The notes: generated from the sequence alone by a model not told the origin. A stretch of 53,233 nt of DNA from Funneliformis mosseae (GCA_910592005.1 CAJVPP010000069.1:1-53233), one strand, 5' to 3'. Counted from the stretch's first letter, positions 1-14,150 are shown. Program-made: numbers and translations.

Positions 1-1379
1 TATATAACTCGAATCAAATCAAATTGAAAGATTTTATAAAATAAATTTGACTCGACTCGACTCGAAAAAAATGAGTCAAATAGAGTTGGTCTTTAAACTC
101 GACTCGACTTGACTCATTCAGAACTCTATTTGTAGTATCAGATAGAACTGGTAAATTTGATGATCAAGTAAATCATATAAATCTTTAATATTTTTCTGAT
201 TTACCTGCTACAGTAATTATTGATTATTATTATATATTATTATCTAACAATTCTCATGTAGTATTTTTTGCACTTGAAGTGATATCTATTTCTAATACTA
301 ATAATATAATTTTTTAAATAGGTTTATATAATAATCATTAATTTGAATTTGAATTGTAAGAATTAAATCAGCAAATTTATCACTAATTTACTATAATTAA
401 TTCTTAATTTAATTCAAATTAACTTAAAATTTATCTCTAGATTTATTTTTTAATTTTATATTTAATTATATAGATATTAAATAAATTAAATTTTACTTCT
501 AATTAAATTATTTTTATATTAAATGATATTATCAAATTAATATATTAGCAAAATATTATTATAATATTAAACTAATATTAATTAAAATAACTTAATAGTA
601 TCAGATTGATAAGAGAATAATAAAATAAAAGTAAAATAAACAAATTCAAATAATATAATATTAACATTATTATATCAAATTTATTTAGTTAGTATCTTAT
701 TCTTCAATTGATCTTCACTTTTTTTTTACTTAAAATATTCATTTGTATATATAATTTTACTAATATGATATAAAATTATTTATAAATATATAAATAAAAG
801 AACTAAATATAATAATGTTAAATATATATTAAAAAAATAAGGTGAAATATTTATAGTTAAATTTACATAAATATAATTTTTTTTTATATTTATTATGATT
901 AAAAGTTATAAAATAATTATAACGTTATTATTTTTATTTTATTTAAGATTATATTAAATAAAAATATTATCATTTATAAATTTATTATAATAATTCTAAT
1001 ATACTTAAATATTATATTATATATATAATAAAAAAATTTTATAATTAATATTATATAAGGTTATATAAATAAAAAAGTTAGTTTTTTATCAGCTGACATA
1101 TCACATAAAAATTATAAAAAAACATTTTTTTTATTTTATTTAGCTACGTAATACTAATTAGATTCAAAAAATTTTAGAAATTTTTTTATTATTTAATTAT
1201 TATAATGCAAATGATATTTAATATATATACAAATATATTAATTATTAAATATTACATAAAACCAAAAAAATAATATTAAAATTAAAAAAAAATTACTCTA
1301 TTCTTACTTTTACCTTTTCTTTTATTAGATTAAATAACATCTGATAAAAATTTAACCCTTAATCTATTTTAATTTTTAC
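1..1379. other. AT-rich non-coding stretch
   Basis: Positions 20-130 hold several GACTCG / GAGTC words in both orientations around AAATAGAGTT, a small degenerate repeat cluster. The rest is almost pure A and T with short homopolymer runs. No exon, RNA gene or clear repeat unit was recognised. It probably continues the decayed element to its right. Confidence 0.5.
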
Positions 1380-4300
1380 ATTTAGATTTGCAATATATAA
1401 TATATAGTAAGGATATTATTTTTTAGATATAGGTATTATATATTCAAATGAATCACAATTAAAGTATACAGGCAGAAAATTAGCTAAATAATAAGCTTTT
1501 TTTTATTTTATTATAACATATTAATGTAGCATTTACAAATACTTTTAATAAAATATTTCTTAAATTTTAATCTATATTATTTAGCATAATACAGATATTC
1601 ATATTTTCTAAATTATTTTTTAGTACTTCTTCTTTCTCTTCTTATTTATCTTTTAATTCTATATCAAATAAAATATTATCATTTTCCAATACTTTATCTA
1701 TATGCTATTTTTAAAAAAATTTTTTTAATAAATTCTTAGACTTTTAGTAAATGAAAGTATCATTATAAGTATAATATATAGCATCTAGGTATACTATTAA
1801 AATTTTTTTTTATCTTCTATAATTTTTTTAGAAACATACAAATATCTTAATTTATTATAATCTATACATATTATAGTTATATTCACATTTTTTGCCTTTT
1901 ATATATTTTCTGTCTATAGCATTTACTTATTTTACTTTTGCTTTTATTTGTTTTTATTTTTATTTAATTTTACCTTATATGACTGTATAAATAAACAATA
2001 TGTCTTATTTGTATTTATACTATAAATATCATCAAAGTTTTATAATAATCATTATTTACCAAAATTGGATTAAGTAAGTGATTTAATAAATTAAATATAT
2101 ATTGTGAATTTCTAATCGATAAATATAAATTATAATTGATATTTTCATATTTTTTTATTGAAAAAATAGGATTGAATATGACAATAATATTCAAAAATTC
2201 TTTAATAAGTTAAAATAAATAAATTAATAAGTTTTAGTTAAATAATAGTTATTATAATATATATAAGAATCCACTTTATTTTTTATATTCGCCTAACTTC
2301 TATCCTTTTTAGTTAATATAAAATTTATTGAAAGAATTGTATTTTATAACATATTTATATTCAATTCTGTTACAACTTCAAAGGTCTCAAATTTTTTATT
2401 TTTTAATTGTAAATGTTAAAATATATCATTTAATAAAATTATTATAGGATTTAAACTTTCTTTAAGATTTTTTTTAAGCTAGAAGTTTTTTTTGCTACTT
2501 TTTTAATATTATTTATACTATTGTATTACAACATAATTTTTTCTAACTCTGTATTCATTTTTTGACATATAAAATTAACACATTATAATTCAAAATTTAA
2601 AATAGATATTATTCTTTTTACTAAATTTTTCATGAATGATCAGGTGATATATGAATTACAACTAAATAGTCTAAATCTAATGTAAGAAATAAACTAATAA
2701 GTGCAATCTATATTTTAATATATTTATTTGATAATCTGGTCTACTATCAGTATATAAAAACAAATAAGCTTTATTTATTTCTTTTGTTATTACATTATAA
2801 AATTCTGAAATATACTTGACAGTTTAAATATAAGATTTTTTAAGTACACATTAATACTATTATGATAAAATAATTTGTTTATTGACTCTAGTATTTTACA
2901 TATATTATAATATTTAAAATAAGGTTACATTTGGTAAAATCATAATCAGTAACAATAAATGTTATTTCTTTAATTACAATTACTGATTTTTCATGGTCTA
3001 CAGTAACTACTAGATGATTTAGTTTTCCAAACTTACATTATGCTTATTATTTTGAAAAAATAAATTTAAATACTCTCTATATTTAACCATCATTTCTTTT
3101 TTATATCAAAATAATATTGATATATAATAAAAATCAAGATGATCTATACATAAATGATACATCTGAATCATATATTTAATATCTAATCTTTTAATATAAT
3201 ATTCTGATACCTTTATAGCTTATTATTAGGACTAAATTGTAACTATTATTTGATAAAATTAAAGAATTAGAAGAACAAATCTTTTTGATCTGATCTATTA
3301 AATCCTATACTGATATAGTATATGATAAGTATATAACTATTCTATGTAATCTATCATCAACTGCCAAATATTCTTTAGATATTGTTTAATATAATTTCAA
3401 AATTCAGTATATTGTTCAGGTTTACTTTTATTTTAATTATGTTAATCAACTATTATTTTATCATTTCTATTAATTAAAGTTATTTGTATATAGTATAATT
3501 TTCTTTTCTGTTATATTTTAATTGAATTAGAATCATCAGTTAGTTCTTGATATAAAGTACGGATCTAATGAATTTTAATTAGTATTTTTAAAATAAAATT
3601 AGTTTTTTTTAAATTATATACGTATAAATTGAATATAATAAACTGGTATTTTGCTTTTAATTAATTACAAATTGTATAAGATTTATTTATTGCTTAAGTT
3701 TTCATTAACATATCACAAAAAGTATACATTAAATACATTATTTCTAAATGAATAATAAAAATACTAAATTATAACTAAAATTTTTAGACAATCATAAATA
3801 AACATTTATTTTTTACTAAATAATATTATAGTTAATATAAATAATTTAATTGATTTTAATTAACAATTTTACTTTATTTATCTTAGTTCTGAAGGTACAA
3901 ATTGTTTAATATCTAAAGTTTTCCAATAAGGTAAAGTAAAAAATTTATTGTTTAAACTATCATAATTATATTTAGTTTAGGAGTTTAGAAAAAAACTAGT
4001 ATCATTATAAACTTTAATGCTAATAGAATTATCTATTGATCTAATTGGATTTTCTAATTGATAATTTCTGCTTATTTCAATATTTTGTTTATGTAAATAT
4101 TTGAATATTTCATTAAATATTTGGAAAACTTTTCTAATAGAGGATATAGCTAAGTAAATTAAGACTTATTTATTCATAGCATATTTAAATATCTAAAATG
4201 CAAATTTATATGCCTATTAATACAATTATAATCAAACTTTGACCTAACATTCTTATAACTGATAGATCTAATTTATCAAAAAATTTCTCAAATTCTTTAA

Positions 4301-4834
4301 GGGTTTATTGCTCTTTCTTTTATCTTTTCAACACTATAAGTATTATATACTATATAACATCTAATAAATTATTTACCCTTTGATTCTACAGCTAATCTAC
4401 TACTTCAATCTCTGCTATTTTTTTCATTCATATTATATCTTGACATAATAAATCTTTTTTTATTTGGCTTTTTTGGTAATTAAAAAGAAGGTAATGAAAT
4501 TAGAGATAAATACTCTAAATGCATTTTTTTCATTTTGTATTAGTGGATGATAATTTTCTGGAATTTGTAATTCAGATAAAACAAATTTTCCAAATATTTG
4601 TAAAATTTCATTAAATATTAACATTAACAATTCATTTTTTAATGAATATTCTACTTTTGCTTTGAATAGAAGATCATAATAATTTTTATTAATAAAAACT
4701 TCTGATAAAATATCTTCAGTAGCCAGTTAACGAAAAAATTCATATAATGAGATGTTACCAACAATAGGATGTATTTACCAGTTAAGTATTTCTTTTCTAT
4801 CACTTAATACAACTTTAACGCTTACAGAAGGCAT
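1380..4834 (-). pseudogene. Decayed transposase-like gene (AT-drifted remains)
   Basis: The minus strand carries a long run of coding-like sequence broken by many stops. It opens with an ATG at 4834 (MPSVSVKVVLSDRKEIL), then KNYYDLLFKAKVEYSLKNEL and FVLSELQIPENYPPL near 4.55-4.7 kb, MSRYNMNEKNSRD near 4.44 kb, NKFFTLPYWKTLDIKQFVP near 3.9 kb and KPEQYTEF near 3.4 kb. Near 2.75 kb it reads YTDSRPDYQ, which resembles the D-G-G-P-D motif that I associate with a repeated, probably DDE-type, transposase-like family of Glomeromycotina. That assignment is recall plus inference. Boundaries are uncertain, since coding flavour fades into AT-rich sequence below about 1.4 kb. The stops include sites where Trp or Gln would fit (for example after KEILN), as expected for C-to-T decay. 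It is not functional. Confidence 0.5.
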
Positions 4835-5292
4835 TTTATTCTTAAAAAAAAGATTTTATTAGCATTTTAGATTTATGCTAATCCAATTATAGTTTAAGGG
4901 GTTTTTTGTATCTAATCGATCTAAATCATCAGATAAAGGAAAATCTTTATCATTTTTTAGTAAATTTTTTTCCCAGATCACCGGGTAGGAAAAAAATTTG
5001 TTTTTTTAACCAATCAAATTTCAGAAATCGGGTAAAATTTTTTTTTCCTAATAATAAATTTAAATTTATTTTATTATTTTAATTTATAAATATAAACTAA
5101 TAAATATTTTTATATAATTTTTTGGCTTAAAAAAGTTAGGTCATATGGCTATGGCCAAATGGCCAAGGGTCAACACTGTATTAGGTAAATCGTAAACATA
5201 ATCATTAAATAATTACGTGATTCCTTTGAATTAAATTCACTTTCTATATAACTTTCAACCTAGCACTAAAATTTAAAATAAACTTAAAAATA
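4835..5292. other. Junction between decayed element and gene island; UPRT upstream region
   Basis: Around 4978-5050 two related words, ATCACCGGGTAGG and AAATCGGGTAAAA, stand 50 bp apart and may be remains of a repeat end. At 5143-5170 there is a short self-complementary stretch around GGCCAAATGGCC. Base composition becomes less AT-rich at about 5140, which I take as the edge of the gene island. The last 150 bp should hold the UPRT promoter, but no clear TATA or CCAAT box stands out. Confidence 0.35.
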
Positions 5293-6512
<1,220 letters not shown>

Positions 6513-6910
6513 AATGTAATAATTTTCTGAAAAAGAAATATTTAAATGTATGAGGATATATAATTTTGTCCTTATTATTAGGTTACAGTATCTACTTACG
6601 ACTTTATAAAATACAAGCTAAAATGGTTTTTGCTTATTAAAAAATTTATTTAAAGTAAAAAATATTTGATAAAGCCTATCCTAACCTTATTACTTATGTC
6701 CAATAAATCATGAAGTCGCGTGATCATACTTTTTGTTGCTAAATTTTGATGCTGAATTTTGATTGGCTAACTTATCGTTATATATAAATCGAATTGAAAG
6801 ATGATTGGTCCAAGTTTCCAATAATCCAAAGGCCACTTCTCTTGAATCTGATCGTTTTGTATTAGAACTTAAAGATTAATTCGCGTATATAGGAGAATAA
6901 AAAGTATTTG
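6513..6910. promoter_or_regulatory. Intergenic region between UPRT and the RRM gene
   Basis: It should hold the UPRT 3' end and the promoter of the RRM gene. Two reverse CCAAT words (GATTGGCTA near 6761 and GATTGGTCC near 6803) lie 110-150 bp before the downstream start codon, a normal place for CCAAT boxes. No TATA box of good quality is seen. The role is inferred only from position and motif. Confidence 0.35.
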
Positions 6911-9900
6911 ATGGCCGATAAATTTGAAAAACTTTCTTCGGGACCGCATACTCCTTCCGATGATATGAACGATCCAATCAATTCAACACTAGATTCTTTA
7001 ACAGCTGCCGATGATCTGGATAACCACGAAGAACTTTACGAAGACGATCGTAGACGTAATAGAGTGGATGACGAGGAATATAGAACTCGGCGAAGGTATT
7101 AATCGAGAAGTTTTAATACTTCCAGTTTTGGAATTTTTTTAGAACGTACTTATAAACCTATTGGGTTATCCCGGTCATTATTTTTTAAGAGTAACTACTA
7201 GTAGATCTCAATCACCACATCGACGTTCCAGATCTCCTCGACGCTCTAGGTCACCTCGTCGAGAAAGAACACGCTCACCGCGTACACCGCCAGCAAGAGA
7301 ACCATATACAGATTCGTATCGTCCAATACCACGTCGTCCATCATATAATGATCATTATGAATCAGAAAGAGAACGAAGAGAGAGAGAACTTGAAAGAGAA
7401 AGGCATAATAATAATACTAGAGAACCTCATCGTTCTGAAAGGGAACGGGATAGAAGAGAAAGAAGTCATTCAAGAGACAGACATATTATTCGTAACGCTA
7501 ATTTTAGACCTGATAGAACTTATGGTCAAAGGTTATCAGCAAGAGAGTCGGCAGGTAAGTTGAAAAATTTTTCATCATCATCATCAAAGAATTCGATCCA
7601 AGGACGCATTAGTATAAAGAGATCATCATCATCCTCATTATCCTCGTCATCAAAACATTTCTCACAAGGTTTGACATAGATTTTAACTATATGTTTATTT
7701 TATTACGTGATAATCATATTATAAATGCGTTATATTTTCATTTTGTATTTTTGGAAGCTATAAATGCTTCTCAGAGATCACAAAAGGAATGCCGTGTTTA
7801 TGTTGGTAATTTAGCGTATGAAGTAAAATGGGGACAATTAAAGGATTTTATGCGTCAAGGTTCATGATAATATATTTTATTCTTTGTTGAGATTTAAAAG
7901 GTTTCATAATTAGGAGTTATTAATCGTAATAATTCATATATTAGCGGGTGAAGTTGTATTTGCCGACGTATTAATGCAACCTAATGGCATGTCAAAAGTA
8001 ATGAATAATTCTCTCGTTTCTTATCATTTGTCATTTATATTATATTATGTTATAACTAATTAAACTATTGTTAATTTATTTAATTTATTTCCGTAGGGCT
8101 GTGGGTGAGTCCATAAAGTCTATCATTCAATATCTACTTTCTAGGGAGAATAACTCTTTCAAACGAGTGACTAACGCATGAACAATTTTGTTCATTTATT
8201 TTTTAGAGTTGTTGAATATCGTACACCTGAAGAAGCTAGACGAGCTATTCAAACACTTAACGATACACATTTACTGGGAAGGCCTGTATTTATTAGAGAG
8301 GTACTCGTTAGCAGATATGTAATGATAATTCATTCATTTTTGTGTGGATTGCATTTAAACATTCTTGTTATTTAGGATCGTGAGTCAGAGGCTAAATTCG
8401 GTACAGGTTTAAATATTAGACCTGAAAAATCTGTTGGATTTCCCCCTGCTGGAAATCATCACCATCATCCAAATATATCCAGTAATGCAGGAAGACAAAT
8501 CTATGTAGGAAATGTAAGTGGAAAACTATTGTTGAAAGAATAAATAATTTTCGTTCGTTTGTTTCATTTGAATTTATATATTCTTTCATACATATTATTT
8601 TTAAGCTACCGTTCTCTGTAGGATGGCAGGAATTAAAGGATCTATTTAGAAGTGCAGGTAGGGAAATCAATGAATTCGAGTCATTTTTCATATTTTTTAT
8701 TATTTTGTTAACGTCGGATGTTATGGTTAAATAGGAAATATAATTCGAGCAGACATTCTCGTTGGTCCTGACCGACGACCTAAAGGCTCGGGAACTGTGT
8801 TATTTGAAACACCAGGGGATGCTTCTAATGCGATTTGTATGTTGTGGATTTGTATAGGTTTATAGGAAAAGAAGTAAAGAAAGAAGATATTGAACAGGGT
8901 GGTTGATATTTAGGATTATAATCTAAATGGTTGTTTTTATTTTAGCTATGTACGATGGGTACGAAATGAATGGTAGAAGGATTGAAGTCCGTGAGGTGGG
9001 GTGCTGTTTGTTTGGTTATTTTGGTTTAAAATTTGGGTGGAGAAAAAAAGAATAATTTTTACAATGGTGGTTATAACTTTGCTCAAATGAGCGTGTTTCT
9101 TCTACCTTTATTTTATTATTTTTTTTGGGGGGTGAGGGCGGTGTATAAATAATAATCAATTATGAGAGGCAAGTATTAAGCTGGTAGGTTTTCTTTCCCG
9201 AATACACTTTTTTTCTTTTATCATATATAACGTAGGATCGTTTTGCTGGAGGACCACCACCACCAAGATTTTCAGCACGTCCTCCTAGACCTTATGGAGG
9301 CGCTAATCATTTTCCTCATGGTGGAAATGCGGGATTTTATGGTGCACCACCAGCCCCTAATCCAACAGCATACCCAGGAGGTTATCAATCTATGGTTCCT
9401 GTTCCAGATCAATACGATGGATATGGCGGGTATAATGATTTCGGCGCTGCAGGTGCAGGGATGATGGATTATGCCGGTGGATTTGGTGGAGGTTACGGTG
9501 CGCCATACCCAGGAGCTGCAGGATATGACGGGTCGGCGGGTTTCTACCCTACACCTGGTGCAGCCGGTGGGGCGGCTGGAAATCAAATCTTTGTCAGAAA
9601 TGTAAGGTTTAATAACAAAAAGGCGGTGAAATGAGTGTGTTTTGAGGTTAAATATGGGTCGTGGTTGTAATTGTAATTGGAATGGTATATTTAAAGTTTA
9701 ATATTTTTTCTGCGCCAATGAAAAATTATATATGAACAATTTATTAATTGAAAAAAGATAGATTTGAAGGAAAGAGGGAAATGAGAAGAAGGATAGTGAT
9801 AGTCGTTTTTCTTCCCAAGGAATTTATTTTAATCAGATATATTCAAAGTTAATTATTTATATTAAAAGAAAAAGTTTGGGATTAATAATATTGGCACCTT

Positions 9901-10316
9901 TTTTTTGTTGGGAAAATTAGCTACCGTTTACAACAACAAATCTCGATTTAAGAGAACTTTTCAAACACTGCGGTAAATATTCATTAATATTAAAATGACA
10001 TTTCAATATAATTTATAATATTTATCTTTTTTTATTATATAAATTTTGATGATAATATAGGAAATGTAATTAGGGCCGAGATTTTAGAACAAAATGGAAG
10101 ACCTAAAGGTGCCGGTATAGTTTCATTTGATTCTAATGAATCGGCTCGATTTGCTGTCGGTAAGATTATTTGATGACATACGCTTTGTATTTTGGATCAA
10201 TCCTGTTTTAATTATAGAGATTTTTCTTTTTTTCCTTTTTTTTTTATACAGAAAAATTTAGTGGATACACATATGGAGGTCGTATTATCGACGTGAATTT
10301 TGATCGATATGCATAA
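6911..10316 (+). CDS. Gbp2/Hrb1-like SR-type mRNA-binding protein with three RRMs, 14 exons
   Basis: Probably a nuclear mRNA-binding/export adaptor of the Gbp2/Hrb1 kind (inferred from architecture). Exons: 6911-7095, 7202-7554, 7758-7859, 7945-7997, 8097-8104, 8207-8300, 8376-8513, 8606-8657, 8735-8836, 8946-8995, 9236-9601, 9921-9972, 10061-10159 and 10252-10316, giving 572 aa. The N-terminus is acidic (1-60), followed by an RS/RE-rich tract (about 62-175, many RSRSP and RERE units). RRM1 (about 193-265) has RNP2 VYVGNL. RRM2 (about 306-379) has IYVGNL and GSGTVLFE as RNP1. A Gly/Pro/Tyr/Ala-rich linker covers about 380-490. RRM3 (about 495-572) has IFVRNL and GAGIVSF and ends the protein. 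RRM1 has a less typical RNP1 (GCGVVEY), encoded across an 8-nt exon. The start is the first ATG; the codon three bases earlier is TTG. The frame is open through all junctions, so the gene is intact. Confidence 0.9.
8097..8104 (+). other. 8-nt microexon in the RRM gene
   Basis: Between the acceptor TCCGTAG and the donor GTGAGT lie only 8 bases. They encode Gly-Cys and two thirds of a Gly in RNP1 of RRM1 (SK/GCG/VVEY). Skipping them would shift the frame. Both flanking introns (7998-8096 and 8105-8206) have normal ends, and the second has TGACTAAC as branch motif. Confidence 0.8.
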
Positions 10317-10758
10317 AGACGCGAGCTATCAGAGAAAAACAAAATGAATAAATTGCGACAAAATGAGATCATCAAGAGAGAAAAGACAGGTGAACCAAAA
10401 CAAAAAGAAAAAAAAATAAGGCATTTTTTGTTTTGAAGTTTGTATTATTATATATTTGAGGGCAAAATAATGCTTTATTTCTTTATTATTTGGCCCTTTT
10501 TTAACTCTAAATGCTTTTTATATGTACTTTTTATTCTTATTACCTGGTAAATTATTTTTTTGTCATAATTTTTATTGGGGATACATATATATATATATAT
10601 ACACAGACATAAATAAAAATTTTTAAATGCGAATGAAAATCTATTTATAAATTTCTGATCATCTGATAAATTTTGATAAATTATTTTTTAATCAATCTTT
10701 TTTGGTTTTTGGTTTTTTTTTTTAAAAAAAAATAAAATAAAATAAATAATAAATAAAA
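10317..10758. other. Intergenic region before uL29m
   Basis: 3' flank of the RRM gene followed by the uL29m promoter. It holds an (AT)n run of about 18 bp near 10585, and a long T run followed by A runs just before the start codon. No specific regulatory site was recognised. Confidence 0.4.
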
Positions 10759-11486
10759 ATGAATAAATTTTCAATGATATATCGTTCATTGCAAACTACA
10801 AATCGATTATTTGAATGGAAACCTAGTACACGTAAAGGGGTAGTAGGATTATATGAATTTTTTCAAGGAGGAGCCGAAAAACCAAATCCAGTACCTACAG
10901 TTAAAGAAATGACTACAGGTTTAATTAAGATTTATTTTTTAAAAAAAAAAAAATTAAAAGAACTATGTCAGAAAGTTTCATTTTATTCAAAAAAGTTAAT
11001 TAATTTGGTTGATTTTTTTTTTTTTAGGACGAGCTTGGACAGCATCAGAATTAAGACGTAAATCGTTTGAAGATTTACATAAAATTTGGTATGTTTTACT
11101 TAAAGAACGTAACTTGCTTGCTACGATGTGGTCGGAAGCAAAAAGATGGAACAAAACGTATGATCAATTATGGATTGAAGCATTCCGTGAAAGAACATTT
11201 AAGGTAATTACATATTTCATAACTTTAACTCGGAATACACATTTATTTATTCACTTATGTATGAATGTAGTGCCAAAAATCAATGGCACGAATTAAACAT
11301 GTATTAAGTGAACGTAGAGTAGCCTATGAATACGCTATACGTAAGGATCCAAAATTATTTGAATTAGATAAAGCTCCCGAATCTCACTGGAGCTACAGAC
11401 CACCTACGCAACAAGAAGATAATCGATCTTTAAGAAATAGCAGAATGAGTAACAGATATAATAATTCAAGGTTGAGAAAAATGTAA
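10759..11486 (+). CDS. Mitochondrial large-subunit ribosomal protein uL29m (MRPL4/MRP-L47 family), 3 exons
   Basis: Structural protein of the mitochondrial 54S ribosomal subunit. Exons 10759-10918, 11028-11203 and 11271-11486 give 183 aa. The match to the MRP-L47 family rests on the run GLYEFF (about residues 30-35), [19 protein letters not shown] across the first splice junction, and [14 protein letters not shown], the typical core of this family. Then follow a second helix ([16 protein letters not shown]) and a basic, Asn/Ser/Arg-rich tail. The N-terminus ([18 protein letters not shown]) is basic and hydroxylated with no acidic residue, as expected for a mitochondrial targeting peptide. Both introns are GT..AG and short (109 and 67 bp). 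The gene is intact. It is the last gene of the first island; accessory DNA begins after it. Confidence 0.9.
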
Positions 11487-12737
11487 ATTATTTTTTTTTT
11501 TTATTTTCAAAAAGACATATTTCGATTTAATTTATTTGTGGAAATTATGGATCTTTTAACCATTTCCTTTGAACATAAATTTGAATGAATAAATGAGCCA
11601 ACTCCTTGGTTAATAAATAATTATTACATTGTCACATCAAACCTTTCTAAAATTCTCGCTATTAAAAGTATTATAAAAAGAGTATCCTTCAAAAGAAAAA
11701 TTTTTTTTTCTCTTTTAATCACTTCTAACAATCTCAGATATAATTTGTTCAGATAGGCATTATGCGTGCTTAATTTATGTAACAAGGTAAAATGGCCAAG
11801 CACACTTTATCATTTGGTCCCAAGCTATAAACAAGGTACTCTTTTCATAATACAGCCTGTTATCATCATAACTTCTTTGATTGTAGAAGGATAAGAAATG
11901 AATTAAAAAATTTTTTGAAGGTTTTTATGTGGATGAAAAAATTTTTTTGCGATTAGATTGATTAAATTTAGGATTGTGATTGGTAAAAATTTCGTAACAA
12001 ATTAATTTAAAAAATAAAAATAATAAAGTTTTGCTTATAAAAATTATAATATAAATTTTCTATTGTATTTTTTTGGCTACGTCCCAAACTTGTATTTATT
12101 TATTGCGTGTAATAATAAAAACATTTTTTCTTGGCATTTTTAATAAGATAATTCCAGCCTTGTATAAAAATTTTCTATACAATCTTCGAAATTCGGTGCA
12201 GTGTATCGCAAATTAGAAAGTCCGGCAGTGAATTCTATCCAAGAGCATACAGTAATGTGAAATATCGAGAAAACGAAATATAAAGGTAAGAGTGAATCGG
12301 AGATATTGTTTATTTTATTACCTCTGATAATTTTTGCTCTGGAAATTTGCAATAGATTTGAAATATTATCATCTCAGAATATTTGAGCGGAATTGGTTTA
12401 AACAATAACAGATATAGTTAATTTACTTCGGAAATTATTGAAGCATATTAGATAGGCGCATAAATATTGAAAAAATTAGCATTAGGTGGTATTGAGAAGC
12501 GGGAAGGAACTCCCATTTTATGGGTTAGGCATCGAGATGTTTCCTCCCTTTGAACGTCCACCACTCAAATAGATTTTGTTAGTTTAGCACTGACAATTCA
12601 TTTATAAGAGTAAATGTAGCAATTTTTGTTTTATTGATAAAAATGTTCCTTTATTCTCACTAAAAAATTGTTAATCAAGCAACGTTACTGAATATCTGAA
12701 TCATAGATTGTAATTAGCCTTAATCCGTCTTGCATCT
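11487..12737. other. Non-coding stretch with a local GC-richer structured segment
   Basis: 3' flank of uL29m followed by DNA without a supported gene. At 12484-12580 the composition rises clearly and short inverted repeats appear: CCCATTTTATGGG, and GGGA...TCCC just before it. This could be a small structured RNA or part of a short repeat. Two short reading frames (for example minus strand 12140-12352) show no family pattern and are not called. Confidence 0.35.
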
Positions 12738-14150
12738 TTAGTCATCAACATAATTTCGTTTTTGATTATCAGAATCAGCACTTTCTCCATCAATATCAGA
12801 CTTAGCAATTAATTTAGTATGTTGTTCTATTGCACTCTCTATGATCTGATCAAGGTCACAGAGATTATTTTCCACAAATTCTTTATTGTAAGTATCTGGA
12901 AGTTTCCATCCGGGATACAACTTCTTATGTGCCTCAGAAACGGTAATTTTATATCCTTTGGATCGTAAAAATTCGATGTATGATTCACATAAGTAACAAC
13001 ATTTCTTGGATACTGCTATAAATTCATTATGTTCCTTGCTTAATACATCGGTGTTGGTCAATATGTTCAACTCTGCGTGTAAATATATGTGATTAATTGT
13101 TTCACGATCCAATTGTCTACCTGTGCCACCATATACCTTGTTTAGTCTCTTCCTTGTTTCATAATTTTTTAATCAATTTTTCTTGAAATCTTCGAGATTC
13201 TTTTGAATAGAAATAAACTTTGTGATAATATCATTCCATGAAGATATGGGTTGATCAACATGAATAGGATCCAATAAATGCAAGTTTATACAAGAAAATT
13301 GATGTTTTATACTTTTCTTTACGTGCACAATTAACGATATCCATCACAGATGCAGAATAGGATCCCACTTTTTTGATGTGTCCTAGGAATCTTTGCGGAT
13401 AATTTTTGTTGTTTTTATTGTCTTTACAATACTAGCAACAAGCCACGGAAATTTGGTAAGTCTCATTTAGATTATTAACGTTAATTCTAGGAATTCTAGG
13501 AAAGATTTAATATGTAGTTCGTCTTTATTATCTTTATATCTCTCTTAAGTTTGTCCAATTTACGTTTTCAACTTAACAGAACAGTACTCTAATACATTAA
13601 AAAATAAAGCAGACACATTCTTTCTTTCAGCTGCTTGTACAAATGTCATGGGAACATCTTTAGATAAATTTTCATGAGTCCTTTAGTTTCGTTGATATAT
13701 TTAACATCTCTATCAAGCCATCTACTGTTCTTTGAAATGTAAATTCTACACTTTTTGGGTAAATTTTCAAGTTGATCGCTACCACTTCACTATTTCTTGC
13801 TAATATCGTTACCAGGTTACGAGAAAATTGGTCACTCTCTGACAAGCTAATTTCTCTTTTACTTGCTTCGTCGATGACAAATTTTACGCTTCCAGCGACA
13901 CACACTTTACTATAAAATTCTGTAAATTGAGACATTGCTGATATTCTTTTTGCCATTCTTGCTTTTATTACCTGTTTATGATAAATGTGGAAAAAATATT
14001 TTGAACATCAGTTGCAGTGTTGCAGTATGTACCTTTGTCTCAGTACAATATTATTTACTAGCCGAGATGATCAATAATTTATCAGTTGTGGTTTTGCAAG
14101 CTAATGGATCATATTTTCGTGTAGATTTCTGGGGACCTTACTAACATTTA
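12738..14150 (-). pseudogene. Fungal nucleic-acid/nucleotide deaminase family gene (OTT_1508-like), broken
   Basis: The C-terminal part (12738-13112) keeps what looks like an intact zinc-dependent deaminase core: LHAELNIL (H-A-E) followed by SKKCCYLC (C-x2-C). Family knowledge: these supply the Zn ligands and the proton-shuttling Glu in the cytidine-deaminase fold, and the OTT_1508-like group is expanded in fungi. Upstream coding segments are in conflicting frames: 13672-13956 (FTEFYSKVCVAGSVKFVIDE), then KDVPMTFVQAAERKNVSALF in another frame, and IDPIHVDQPIS-like sequence near 13.25 kb, with in-frame stops at several points (for example after KLKT and FKKN). Coding-like sequence continues to about 14.15 kb. 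No splice model removes the stops, so I call it a pseudogene with a preserved 3' catalytic exon. A deaminase that uses only the last segment is possible but not supported. Confidence 0.65.

Noticed and set aside
9272..9586. Minus-strand frame of 104 codons opposite the RRM gene
   Set aside because: It is antisense to the Gly/Pro-rich exon 11 of the RRM gene, whose splice model is strongly supported.
13935..14144. Plus-strand hydrophobic 69-codon frame
   Set aside because: The minus strand shows the more protein-like reading that continues into the deaminase pseudogene.
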